A stretch of DNA of 64,000 nt from Linyphia triangularis (Eukaryota > Arthropoda > Arachnida > Araneae > Linyphiidae), in the NCBI GenBank assembly GCA_963978545.1, contig OZ021727.1, forward strand, positions 57,796,487 to 57,860,486. The letters run 5' to 3'. Positions 25,101-34,065 of the stretch are shown piece by piece. Within the stretch, counting starts at the first letter, position 1, and each line of letters begins with the position of its first letter. Position numbers and translations under genes: made by a program. The notes under the pieces were generated by a model. That model searched no databases. It saw nothing but the letters and a program-made list of their open reading frames with translations, and had not been told where the DNA came from.

Positions 25101-26241
25101 TAAAACATGTTTAAGACTGGTTCACTATCTGCGCATTGACGTAGCATGCAAAGTAGCCTTTTCCCACCAAATCGCAAAACTAATTTTTTTTTAACTATCT
25201 ATCTGATCTCAGATTTTTTAAAGAATGGTATTGTTTTTTATGATTTTTCTCTACTTTTATTTAAAAATAAAACCAAAAAAAATACAAGTTCCTCATTGCC
25301 TTCAAACTTTTAACATTTCTTCACATAACTAGAACCAGTTTTCCTGGGTTAAACAAATTTTCTCAGTTGCAAGACACTTGCAATTTTATTTCTACATTTG
25401 ATGAAAAATGGTACTTGTACTTAATAATAATAATATGTGAGCACTTAGGAAAGAGGTGCATAAAAATGTCATTTTCTAGTGAGGATCAGATTTATATTAA
25501 CTATTCATTCCTAATCACCAAAAATAGTTTAACAAATTACTAGACAACCCATTAGCATATTTATAATTTAAGCATTTATTTTTATAAAAATCACAAACAA
25601 CAAACCTATGACTACTTTATATGTATTACTCATCCAATGTAGTAGTGACATTGACTTAAGTGCCAGACATAGAAATAATACAACAATTCATTTGTCTGGT
25701 CATAAATGTAATTTAAAAATACATTATAAATCTGTAGATACCTAAATATTTTATTTTGTAGCTATACTTCAAAATTGTTTCGCAAGAACTTTACCAATAT
25801 CATGAAACATTTACAGAAAGAGATTGTCCAATTTCAAGCAAAATTCGTAAGACCTTTAAAACTTGTATCTGGAATACTAGAAGAATTTCAATAAAAAATT
25901 ATTTAAATGTGGAAAAGTCAAAATTTACAAGACAAAAATCAAATCTGTCACTCCAGTTATTCAAATAACTTTGACAGAGCTAATTAAATTAAAGGATTAT
26001 AAACTAAAAAATTGGAAAGAGTTATTAGTTTTAGTAAAGAGCATTTATACAAAAGTCAAAAAGCATTACACAAATATTTATTCCACTATAACTTTCAAAA
26101 AAGTTTATATTTTGAAATACACTGACTATCAATCGTTTATAATTCAGCAAGTTCATAATAAAGAAGAAAAATTAATGAAATTCAACAGAACGGATATAAC
26201 TAATACGATAAAAAAGCAAAACCCTTAAACTTTACTTACAT
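12940..26241 (-). CDS. CHCHD5: CHCHD5-like twin-Cx9C protein, complete in three exons
   Basis: The spliced CDS is exon 1 (26240-26241, the bases AT), exon 2 (21983-22126) and exon 3 (12940-13102), giving 102 residues and a TGA stop. Introns of about 4.1 and 8.9 kb have consensus ends: GTAAGT and TTTTAG for the first, GTAAGA and TTTTAG for the second. Both are phase 2, and the first splits the start codon AT|G. Cysteines fall at residues 13, 23, 35, 45, 59, 69, 80 and 90, four exact Cx9C pairs, i.e. two CHCH domains joined by a THPV linker. Human CHCHD5 has the same two-domain layout, a short N-terminus before the first cysteine and His-Pro in the linker. CHCH proteins of this type are imported into the mitochondrial intermembrane space and oxidised by the MIA40 relay. 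The precise role of CHCHD5 is poorly known. Introns hold several transposon remnants. Confidence 0.9.
13214..13378. mobile_element. pogo/Tigger-like MITE
   Basis: It has 18-bp inverted ends: CAGTCAAATCCCGTTAAC at the left and the inverse of CTGTAAAACCCCGTTAAC at the right. TA flanks both sides (13212-13213 and 13379-13380), as in Tc1/mariner-type insertion. The 165-bp body has no coding capacity. It lies in CHCHD5 intron 2, about 110 bp from exon 3. Confidence 0.75.
13380..15867. other. CHCHD5 intron 2, AT-rich
   Basis: Intronic sequence with poly-A and poly-T runs. No exon, RNA or transposon ends recognised. Confidence 0.5.
15868..16002. repeat. Long inverted repeat (foldback/MITE)
   Basis: A left arm at about 15868-15920 and a right arm at about 15951-16001 are inverted copies of each other. 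Shared blocks include GAGGAAGCTGGGCAATACAA and TCTGTAAATGATT. The spacer is about 30 bp. A transcript would form a hairpin of roughly 50 bp. It could be a foldback transposon remnant or a structured RNA source. Small mismatches between the arms would allow a miRNA-like precursor, but nothing else supports that. Confidence 0.7.
16003..17461. other. CHCHD5 intron 2, AT-rich
   Basis: Nothing recognised beyond simple AT-rich sequence. Confidence 0.5.
17467..17860 (-). mobile_element. CAGGGTTCCC non-autonomous element, copy 1
   Basis: Ends are CAGGGTTCCCACTC and the inverse of CAGGGTTTCCACGGTC, flanked by ATAAG (17462-17466 and 17861-17865). The right half is packed with variants of AAGGACTTTTAAGGACCTCT, a subterminal repeat. 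A related full copy lies inverted at 32567-32953 and a degraded one at 33085-33505. No coding capacity. Ends and size fit a hAT-type MITE. Confidence 0.75.
18630..19468. mobile_element. CATGGYTCGTAC non-autonomous element
   Basis: Ends CATGGCTCGTACACTTGAA and, inverted, CATGGTTCGTACGATTTTA, with TTAAA at 18625-18629 and 19469-19473. The subterminal sequence again carries TCAAGGACTTTACCAAGCAC-like motifs like those in the CAGGGTTCCC elements, so the two families may share a transposase. The body has no long frame. Located in CHCHD5 intron 2. Confidence 0.6.
19474..21982. other. CHCHD5 intron 2, AT-rich
   Basis: No exon or repeat ends recognised. Some local self-similarity occurs near 19690-19985, where ATGAAAATATCTCATAAGAG occurs twice, but its extent is unclear. 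Confidence 0.45.
21983..22126 (-). CDS. CHCHD5: CHCHD5 exon 2 (first CHCH domain)
   Basis: 144 bp: the last base of the start codon, 47 full codons and two bases of the next. It begins after a TTTATTTTAG acceptor and ends before GTAAGATAAA. It encodes MEGKAK-like residues, then C13-x9-C23 and C35-x9-C45. Reading this stretch as an unspliced 62-codon frame adds intron-derived residues at the start, which the acceptor argues against. Confidence 0.9.
22127..24149. other. CHCHD5 intron 1, proximal part
   Basis: AT-rich intron. On the minus strand near 22890-22920 a consensus acceptor (TTGATTTTAG) is followed 17 bp later by GTAAGTTT, so an optional 5'-UTR micro-exon is conceivable. Nothing else supports it. 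Confidence 0.45.
24150..24195. promoter_or_regulatory. Promoter-like cluster: two CCAAT boxes, X-box, CRE half-site
   Basis: Within about 45 bp lie two ATTGG (CCAAT on the minus strand) at about 24159-24174, an imperfect palindrome GTTACTATGGCAAC (24173-24186) matching the RFX X-box pattern GTNRCC-N(0-3)-RGYAAC, and an overlapping ACGTCA half CRE (24185-24190). The surroundings (24090-24215) hold several CpGs in an otherwise CpG-poor intron. Known X-box/CRE/CCAAT combinations act as promoters or enhancers. Here it could drive an internal or alternative transcript of CHCHD5 or an unrecognised gene on either strand. Confidence 0.35.
24422..24620. mobile_element. Inverted-repeat MITE in CHCHD5 intron 1
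   Basis: The outer arms AAAATGTTCTTCTCAAAGTC and its inverse are almost perfect. Homology continues imperfectly for about 60 bp on each side, around a central part of about 75 bp containing GACACTTGGTCATTGCG. The whole would fold into one hairpin. No coding capacity. The class is unknown, though the layout is that of a MITE. Confidence 0.65.
24621..26233. other. CHCHD5 intron 1, distal part
   Basis: AT-rich intron without recognised elements. A lysine-rich 85-codon plus-strand frame at 25971-26228 has no recognisable motif and is taken as chance. Confidence 0.45.
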
Positions 26242-26460
26242 ATCTGGCAGTATTTAACGCACGTTGGGTCCTAATATTAAAATGTCAAGATTGGTTACAA
26301 ATCAAATGAAATGTCAAGCATGTCCAGTTACTAGCCTAGCAGAAGCAGACAGCAACGTCTTGTCACATTTTTTACATAACAGGAAGGCAAGGTGAATGTC
26401 AACCAATGAAATTTAATTGCCATATGCCATATGTCGACGTCATTTGTCAATGATGACGAA
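26240..26460 (-). promoter_or_regulatory. CHCHD5: CHCHD5 promoter and 5' UTR exon
   Basis: The donor GTAAGT (plus-strand complement at 26234-26239) marks the end of exon 1, whose last two bases are the AT of the start codon. Upstream, a CCAAT motif (26402-26406), a CRE-like GACGTCAT (26436-26443) and a second TGACG (26454-26458) lie within about 200 bp. This suggests a TATA-less housekeeping-type promoter with transcription starting between about 26280 and 26400. The exact start cannot be told from sequence. Confidence 0.5.
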
Positions 26461-27362
26461 ATAATACAAATGTTTAGAAGTTAAAGTTTATAAAATTATT
26501 GCTGGAGGTATGGAGCTCAAAGTTACTACATAGTCAACTGCTGAAACTATAAAAAGTAAAATACGTATTTATGATTGGCTTAACAAATAATTTCGTTTAT
26601 GACATTCATTTAAAGATACATTTTGATTGGACAGAAAAATAAGTACTCATTTTAAAATAAATGAATTTTTTTACTAAACTGCTTAAATCGTGATTTAATT
26701 GCATAAATTTGTTTTTAAAAATTATTTTCTGCGTTTTAGAATATATTTTTGTATTTATTTTACAAGAAAATTTAAATATGCTATTTCGACTTTTCATTGC
26801 CATCACTGCAAAAAATAAACAACATTTTGATTCAAGATTTAAATCAAACACACTCAGCGGTAATTTCAAAACTTTTTTGAAAAATTTCAAGATATATTAG
26901 GTGTGTCATTCACTTTTGTGCCCCCAGTAAGACAAAAGGATTAAGTTAAAAAATTTTCCTGTTCCAAAGGTAAGAATGTTTTTTATTTGAAAAGTTTTGA
27001 AGCTAACTTAGTCACTTCAAAGCAACGGGCATTTATTTTGTGTAATACTTAAACGGATTTCAGTTTCTACCTCCTTTTTTACTTTATATATTCTAAATGT
27101 TAAAAAAGGATAATCTATCTTGTGACAAAATAAATTGTTTGCTAAACATTTAAAAATTATATTTTTGGAGAGTGTTTCTATACAGAATTAACACTATGAT
27201 AATTATTGGGTACTGATGCACTATAGGGACTGGACGATTTTCGATTACTTTGTTTGGAGCTAAATTAAAACAACTGAACAATATTTAAGGTTTAAGTTTA
27301 GAGAGAGAATTCGCTTGAAATTTGAAGATGATGATCTTACAAATAAAGTCACCAAAAATCTC
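26461..27362. other. Intergenic AT-rich DNA
   Basis: No gene. The two overlapping frames near 26606-26900 on opposite strands have no recognisable motifs. Confidence 0.5.
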
Positions 27363-27368
27363 CAGTTC

Positions 27369-30343
27369 CAGGCCTTGTAACTGGTCCCTTTTTTTCCTAA
27401 AAGTCACTTTTTTAAAAAAAGTCCCTAAAAGTACCCTTTTTACGAAAAATGTCCCTTTTTTTCCTATTTCGTCCAAAATGCTTAAAAGTTGTTTTATTGT
27501 GTCAAATTCTCAAATTTTCGGTTGGAATAGTTTCCGCTAGAGGGAGGAAACTCATCGTCTAATGGGATTGCGGATGATGGCTTGTTTTGGCATTTTTGCT
27601 AGAACCTTATTTCAACATCTAAAGGTTTTTATTACATACGTCAGCATTTTGAAACGGAAAGGCATAAGAAGATATGTCAACAAAAACTGGATGCAAACCA
27701 GCTGCAATTATCAACTAATGATAAAGCGTTAGCCCTTAGTATTCATCTCTATAGTGTGAAAGACTCGGCCTATACGACAGAACTGATTTGGTGTTTGAAA
27801 ATGGTTTCGGGTGATATTCCAACAAATTTGTCTCAGGATATAGCTCTTGTTTTTCGAGCGATGTTTCCCACTCCTGGGGCTGTTCCCGAGGAATTTTCGT
27901 TAAATCCAACAAAAGCACGATATCTGATAAGTGATGCGCTAGGCCCGCACTTCAGGAAAAAATTTCTAAAAGATATCTGGTCATCATACTATACTTAGTT
28001 ATTTGACGAAACCACAAACAACGCTGAAGCAAAAGAATTGCAAACAGCTGTTAGATTTTGGTCCGAAGACCGAAACATTGTGTCGACCTGCCATCTGGAG
28101 ACATTTTTTTGGGCCATGCGACAGCGGATACTCTTAAAGAACATTTGCTTCGGGCATTGGATAATGCTGGATTGCCTCTTTCGAGATTGCAAATGTTGGG
28201 CAGTGACGGGCCCAAAGTAAATAAAAAGGTGTTCTTCCTTTTAAATGTAGATGTGAAATCAGCGAGAGGAAAGGGGCTCATTAATTTGGGCTTCTGCAAC
28301 ATTCACATGATCCACAATGCTTATCAAAAAGGTTTAGAAGAACTGGGCTCAGATGCTTCTGAGTTTATTATAATGATTCATAGGTTTTTTAACGACTGGC
28401 CATCCTGGTGGGAGGACTTCTGTACCATTTTGGACACAAAAAAACCCTGCCTAATTTGCACTTCATTAAGCATGTTAGCTCTAGATGGCTAACAATTGAA
28501 CCAGCATCCCAGCGATTGCTCGATCATTGGGATGCTGCGATTGAGTACTTCTTAAAGTTCGTACCTACAAAGCAGGGGAATTTATTAAAAACAAATGCCT
28601 ATAAGAGGATCCTCCCACTTTTAAGGAAAAACACGATTAAGGCTGAATTGAAATTTATATGCTTAAGTGCCTTACTATTTACAGGTTTTACCTGTTTATA
28701 TCAGAGAAATGAATCTTTAATTCATGTTTTGCATGAGCATATTAACAACCTTGTTGTATGCATAATGGGTCGGTCATGTAAAAAAAGAGGCCATTCAGTC
28801 GTTCAAAAAGGGGATGACAGAAAATATATTCCATGCAGATAATCTTTTGCCTGTCAAGTTTATGATCATTGGAGATGAGTTATCAAGCCTCCTTGCTCAC
28901 TTGTCAAGCTCTGAAAAAGAAGAGTTTATTTTACTTACTCGTTGCCATTATACTGCAGCAGGGAAATACATTCTGGAGAAAAATGTAATGTTTTCAAGAG
29001 TGTTAAAGAGATTTGATTGTTTAAACCTAGACAACCAAGATCACAAGCCAAAAGCTTTCAAACTTATGGCCTCTTGCTTGCCTGTACCTTATCATGAAGA
29101 AAAATTAATGGATGAAGTTGTGCTTTTCAATTTGGAAACACTTGCAAATGAAAAACAAGTTTAGAGGTATTGGGCTCAACTACAAACTTTTAAAACAACA
29201 GAAGGACTTTTAAAGTTTCCAAACCTTACAATGGTTGTGAAGGCTGTTTTGGCTCTTTCTCATGGTAATGCGGTCGTGGAAAGAGGTTTTTCTAAATCGG
29301 CGTGTGTGCTGACGGAAGATAGATCTTCCATGTCAGTACGTTCTCTGAATGCTATTTTAAATGTAGCCAATGGTTTAAAGATGTACGATAACAAACCTCA
29401 CTTTGTTCCCATCACCAAAGAATTGGTTGATTCTGCAAGGGTAGCGTACAGAAGCTACAGAGATTACCTTGAGAAGGTAAAGGCGGAAATGTCAGAAAAA
29501 GAGAGGGTGGCTGCTGAGCAATCTAAAGCTCTTGAGAAGGAAAAGCTCCGGATTCTAGAGCAAAGCAAAAAGAGCATCAACAACTTGCAATCACAATTGC
29601 AGGCAGCCAGGGGCTCAGAGGACATGCAAACTGTAGCTGTCGATGAACTTTTGCAGGACGCCAATCATAAACATAAAAAAGCAAATGCAAAAAATGATTT
29701 TGGAGTTGCACAAGTGGCTCAAGCTATGTTAGAAGGGGCTGTGCAGAACAGTGTAAAGCGTAAAGAAAAGAGAAAATCTGTTGTTGGTTTAGAACGCAAA
29801 ATAGAAAAAAAGAGAAGCATGATAACAAATTTCTTTGTAAAAAGTCCAAAACCAATTTAAATCAGTTTATTGCAATACTATGTAATGTGTGCCATCTAAT
29901 TTAACTGTCTATTATAACGTATTAAATCTTTTTCTAGTAATTTTTTGGACCTTGTGTATTTTTAATCCTATTATAGATGTAGCAGCATTTGGTTTGGATA
30001 TCATATTTCATTATACAAACTGATGCTAATTTCAAAAGAAAATATAGTCATTATGCCATAAATATACATTAGTTGTTTATTTGTAGCAATTTTTTAAACA
30101 GATTGATCTGTAACAGTGTTTTCTAAAGAACTAGCTAATTTAGAATAGTTTTAAAATGTAGATTGTGTATGTTTATTTTCTTGTAAACTTACATTATTGT
30201 GTATAATATTTAGTTTTGAAAGTGATGAGAACTATTAATAACATCTGTGCTTTTATAAATTTAGGTCCCTAAAAGTCCCTTTTTTAGAAAAGAATGGTCC
30301 CTTTTTTTCCTAGGGACTAAATTAAAATCTGTTGCAAGGCCTG
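27369..30343 (+). mobile_element. Near-complete hAT-like transposon with 6-bp TSD
   Basis: Terminal inverted repeats are CAGGCCTTGTAAC and, at the right, the inverse of CAGGCCTTGCAACAG. The duplication CAGTTC flanks both ends (27363-27368 and 30344-30349), i.e. 6 bp, not the usual 8 of hAT. GGTCCCTTTTTTTCCTA-type subterminal repeats occur inverted near both ends (27390-27465 and 30265-30312). The element is 2975 bp, a plausible full length, and holds one transposase gene (27645-29860) that is broken. hAT groups with 5- or 6-bp duplications are known. I place it there by TSD and domain content. Confidence 0.85.
27645..29860 (+). pseudogene. hAT-like transposase, broken by two stops and three frameshifts
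   Basis: The decayed gene reads HFETERHKK (the HxxxxH end of a BED-type zinc finger) at 27645, then a helical part. LFDETTN near 27999 supplies the first catalytic-type Asp of an RNase H fold. GHATADT follows, then LGSDGPKVN with a second Asp near 28201, and KHVSSRWLTIEPA near 28470. The hAT dimerisation motif SHGNAVVERGFS is at about 29258-29293. In-frame TAGs lie at 27996-27998 and 29162-29164. The frame changes near 28060-28090, 28430 and 28800. After the hAT domain comes an unusual tail of about 150 residues: a strong heptad-like coiled coil (about 29457-29615), a basic region and a C-terminal RSMITNFF. The last 209 codons (29231-29860) are open without interruption. The protein cannot be made as it stands. 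Confidence 0.85.
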
Positions 30344-30349
30344 CAGTTC

Positions 30350-30617
30350 TCTATAATGCATCTCTACCATTTATTGCATATTTGAACAAAAAAGTTTGTG
30401 TTCTGTGGAAGCATTCTTAAATAAACATTACTAGGGAACATTTTTGTTTAAAATGCTCTACACACAGTTCTACCCTCCCCCCCCCCTTTTGTTGGCGATT
30501 TTATGTCAAATATGGTAATTCGGCATCAATCCCCAATTCCGGCTGAAATCTGTTCCCATCTTCTAAAATATTGATATTTATTGTTAATTTACAATAGTTA
30601 ATTGTTGCAAAAGGTAT
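30350..30617. other. Short AT-rich spacer
   Basis: Contains a C-run near 30477-30486. Nothing else seen. Confidence 0.4.
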
Positions 30618-30623
30618 TTTTTA

Positions 30624-32244
30624 CAGGGGTCGCAGACGTCCTATAAATCCTATATTTTTTTAAAAATCGGAAAAAACGTCCTATATTTTATAATTGTCCT
30701 ATAAATCCTATATTTATGTGTTGATTCGACCTATATTTTCTTCAAATTCGTAATAACGGTGCCGATTGTTGCGATTTTTTATATTCCGGATTCTTCGCCG
30801 CGATCGTTAGTGAAAGAGACCTGACAAAACCCACAAAAGCGATGTTAGTAAGCGGCCGCGCCGTATCTCTTGTGACGTCACGTGTTGCATTGACTACTCA
30901 CGTCGACAAAGGTAAGGATGACTTATTCCTACAACTCAACTGTGCTCGACGGACGAGAGTTGTAAACAAGTGAACTTTTCCATAGTATGCGTAGTAAACT
31001 AACTGGTCATAATGCAAAAAAAGAAGCGAAAAAGCTAAGGTTAAAATTAGAAAACAGGTACGGATTCTACGCTAAGGTGATTTTTACCAAAAAATAGCAG
31101 CCTCGCCATTTTTTTTAATCACATGTGAACTACCTATGGTTGCCATAATTTGGCGCGGCTCTATGTAATCAATTCTTAGCGCACGATCCGTACTGGACTT
31201 GGAATTTTAACCAAAGAAAGCGATGCAGAAACAAACTACTTCTTGAAAAACGGAAGAAGAAAAAAGAAAGAAACTTTATTATACACTTGCAGGACTAAAA
31301 TCGACATTTCGAGTGCTCAGTCAATGATTGATGAAGGAAACAAAAGGGTTAAAATTTGCTGTACAGTGTCAGAATTCGGATAGCGACTTTTCAAAAAAGT
31401 CAAAATTTGAAAATGACGTCAAAAATCTGTGTTTCTAAATCTAAACGCTCACTAGGATTACCTTAAAAATAAGTCAATGGGTTGCCACATTTGGCGTTAA
31501 ATCGCCAATCAATCCGGCACCATAGGATAAATCTATCCCAACAAAAGACTGCTAATAAGGTGGGTTGTTTTCAGATTATCTGGCGCCGTCAGCAACACGA
31601 GGACTATAAAGCGCCGAAACATTCGTCATTTGACAAGCCAACATACATTTACAAACACCCATGCCTAACACGGGACTCGAACCCGCAACCTCTCGGGCTA
31701 GAAGCTAGCAGGCTAACCACTATACCGTTTGGCCGGCACTGCTAATAAGGATAAAAAGAAATAGGGCAGCTCAAGCACTTATACATGCTAGAAACAAAAA
31801 ACTCAAAATTGCAAATGTAGCTAATATAAACTTGATTTATTGATGAATACCAAGTATGAAATATTGAGGTAATAACGAATAAAGGATGACATATTCAGGA
31901 TCAGGCGATTTCTTTTTTTAATGGTTTTTTTTTCTGTTTTCTTAAATTCAATATAACGAGTTTTAAAGGGAGATAGTAATTTTCTAAGTACTTTCTATTA
32001 ATATTCCTCTATTAAAAAGAAAAATTTATAGGAAGGAAAATTAGTGCTGTGTGAAAATCCTCATACTTCAAATAAGTATGTCTTATATGTTCATTTCAGT
32101 AATTTTCATTTAAAGTTTTAATTAATGAAATATATAATTAGTTAAAATTATAGTTCAGTAGCAACTGTGTGCAGTTATTTTATATTGTCCTATATTTAAA
32201 AAAAAAAAATCCTATATATTCTTATTTTGTCACTTTAACCCCTG
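30624..32244 (+). mobile_element. CAGGGGT element with 6-bp TSD, non-autonomous
   Basis: It begins CAGGGGTCGCAGACG and ends in the inverse of CAGGGGTTAAAGTGAC. TTTTTA lies at 30618-30623 and 32245-32250. Near both ends are repeats of GTCCTATAAATCCTATATTT type, again inverted between the ends. Part of the interior (30760-31330) is GC-richer and contains CGCCGCG and TGACGTCACGTG motifs but no convincing frame. It holds a younger SINE at 31561-31737. Without the SINE it is about 1.43 kb. The 6-bp duplication and CAGGG start suggest the same broad group as 27369-30343. Confidence 0.75.
31561..31737 (-). mobile_element. tRNA-derived SINE, copy 2
   Basis: Same family as 6577-6759, with A and B boxes on the minus strand. 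The 13-bp duplication ACTGCTAATAAGG lies at 31548-31560 and 31738-31750. It is nested in the element 30624-32244. An 87-codon plus-strand frame across it is antisense SINE sequence, not a gene. Confidence 0.9.
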
Positions 32245-32250
32245 TTTTTA

Positions 32251-32560
32251 GCATATTTTATATTTATGTACATATTTTTGTTATTTTATCTCCTTAAAAA
32301 ATGCTTTATTTGCCTAGCGATATTTCGAGTTGACATCCATTTTTCCACACCTGTAGTTTGGTGCCATTTGAACTTGGCGACATTTTGAAAAGTCGCCAAG
32401 CGGGGACCGTAAAGCGTATTTTAATCAAATTTTATGTTTTCTCCACTGCTTTTGCCTCCCAATCACTATTACTGGAAATAACCAGCTTACAATAATAAAT
32501 TTGTATAATTTCTATCTTCACATAGTAAAAGGGGATGTAAAAACAAATTTGATTGAATAC
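32251..32560. other. Spacer between two transposon remnants
   Basis: Contains an inverted pair around 32375-32405 (CTTGGCGAC and GTCGCCAAG). No gene. Confidence 0.4.
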
Positions 32561-32566
32561 TATTGA

Positions 32567-32953
32567 CAGGGTTCCCACGATCATTGAAAGTCATTAAAAG
32601 TGCTTAATATTTTTGAACTTGTTTTCCAGTCCTTGAAAGTCCTTGAAAATGCTCAGAGGTCCTTAAAAGTCCTTAATTTTTGCAGATGTTGTGTGACCAA
32701 CTGCAAAATTTATAAAAGTACAACTCGGACTTGCTATCCCCGTGTGACCGCCACGTATCTGCACCGTATCAGAATTTTCGACATACTTGTACTATGCATC
32801 CACCACTTTGTAACTTTTTGGGCAGAATATACTTTATTTAAAATTTATATATAGACATGATGTCTGTTGACAAATTTTCAAAGGTCCTTAAAAACATTGA
32901 TTAGCTCCTTAAAAGTAATTGATTTTCATTCTGTGATTTGAGTGGGAACCCTG
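32567..32953 (+). mobile_element. CAGGGTTCCC non-autonomous element, copy 2 (6-bp TSD)
   Basis: Ends CAGGGTTCCCACGATC and the inverse of CAGGGTTCCCACTCAAATC, with TATTGA at 32561-32566 and 32954-32959. The interior matches 17467-17860 in inverse orientation, including the AAGTCCTTGAAAGTCCTTGAA subterminal repeats and the GACTTGCTATCCCCG block. The 84-codon frame inside is not a gene. Confidence 0.8.
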
Positions 32954-33084
32954 TATTGAACTCTTTAGTTGTTTGTAATCATATTGAGGCTTCTAAATAT
33001 TTTAATCGCCAATCCAGAAAGAAAGCGTCCCTTCTTATAGCCGACTTTTAATTTTTTCTAGTGGATCCCGTAAATTCTTACAAA

Positions 33085-33505
33085 TAAGCATACATTTAAA
33101 GATTTTGTTTTTAATTTTTGCGGATGTTGTGTGCCTGACTGCAAAATTTATAAAAATACAACAAAGACTTGCTATCCCCGTGTGACCGCCCCTTATCCTC
33201 ACTGTGTCAAAACTCTCTGATATATTTGTATTACGCATGCACTAACTTGTATGACTGTACGTTTATTGGTTCATATTTGTTGATTGGTGGAGAATTTGAA
33301 TAAAAATATTATTTCAATAATTTTATTAATACTTCACACATATAATATAAAAAATTTCTGTAACTTTTTAGGTAAAATATATTTTATTAAAAATTTATTT
33401 ATAGATATGATGCCTAAAAACAATTTTTCAAAGGCTTAAAAAACATTATTTAGGTCTTTAAAAGTTATTGATTTTAATTCTGTGATTTGAGTGAGAACTC
33501 TGTAT
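33085..33505 (+). mobile_element. Degraded CAGGGTTCCC family copy
   Basis: From TTTTTGCGGATGTTGTGTG to TGATTTGAGTGAGAACTCTG it follows the interior and right end of 32567-32953. The left end is missing and about 100 bp of extra AT-rich sequence lies in the middle (near 33255-33365). No TSD is recoverable. Confidence 0.65.
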
Positions 33506-33814
33506 TTGTTAAATTTATTTTGGTTCTTTTGTAAAATAATTATATTGCAAAATGTGTGAATGTGAGCATGCTTTACATAAAATACATTACTATATTTTAA
33601 ATGTATTACCTGGTTTTAAATATTATATAAAAAGTACTTTAAATTTTACCATTATATAAAATTAAGTTTTTAATATCAAGTTACCAAGATTTATCTGTTT
33701 AACATTGTTGATATATGAAGTTATTCATGAAAAAACAGGGAAAATCATGTGCTAATCACTTGGTAGGATTTTGCTTTTTAACAAGTTGTCACAGTAAGCT
33801 CCAAATAATTCTGC

Positions 33815-34065
33815 TATTGCAGTGTGTCGCTGAGATTTACATTGCCATAGTAACTTTATCAATTGTTGCACTGATATAATTGCTTTTATTGCAGAGATTT
33901 GTATTAGTATATTGGGCCCTAACGCTAATATTTATGTTGATGTAGTTATTTACTCTGAGTTCTATGCAGTTGCAATGTCTGAGATTTGCATTACCGAAAA
34001 AATGCTGATATTTCCAAGACTTGCACTGGTATGGTTGGGCACTATGCACTATCGCTGATATTTAC
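33815..34065 (+). repeat. 33-bp minisatellite, diverged left block
   Basis: Diverged units containing GCTGAGATTTRCATT, GCTGATATT and similar recur at 30-36-bp spacing. The same units are better preserved at 41634-42275. The array is interrupted exactly at 34066 by a hAT element, and minisatellite-like sequence resumes at 35171-35230. Confidence 0.6.

Noticed and set aside
25971..26228. 85-codon plus-strand lysine-rich frame
   Set aside because: It lies within CHCHD5 intron 1 and has only low-complexity AT-rich codons.
31482..31745. 87-codon plus-strand frame ending in LEASRLTTIPFGRHC
   Set aside because: It is the antisense strand of a tRNA-derived SINE. The same peptide appears at 44742-44963.
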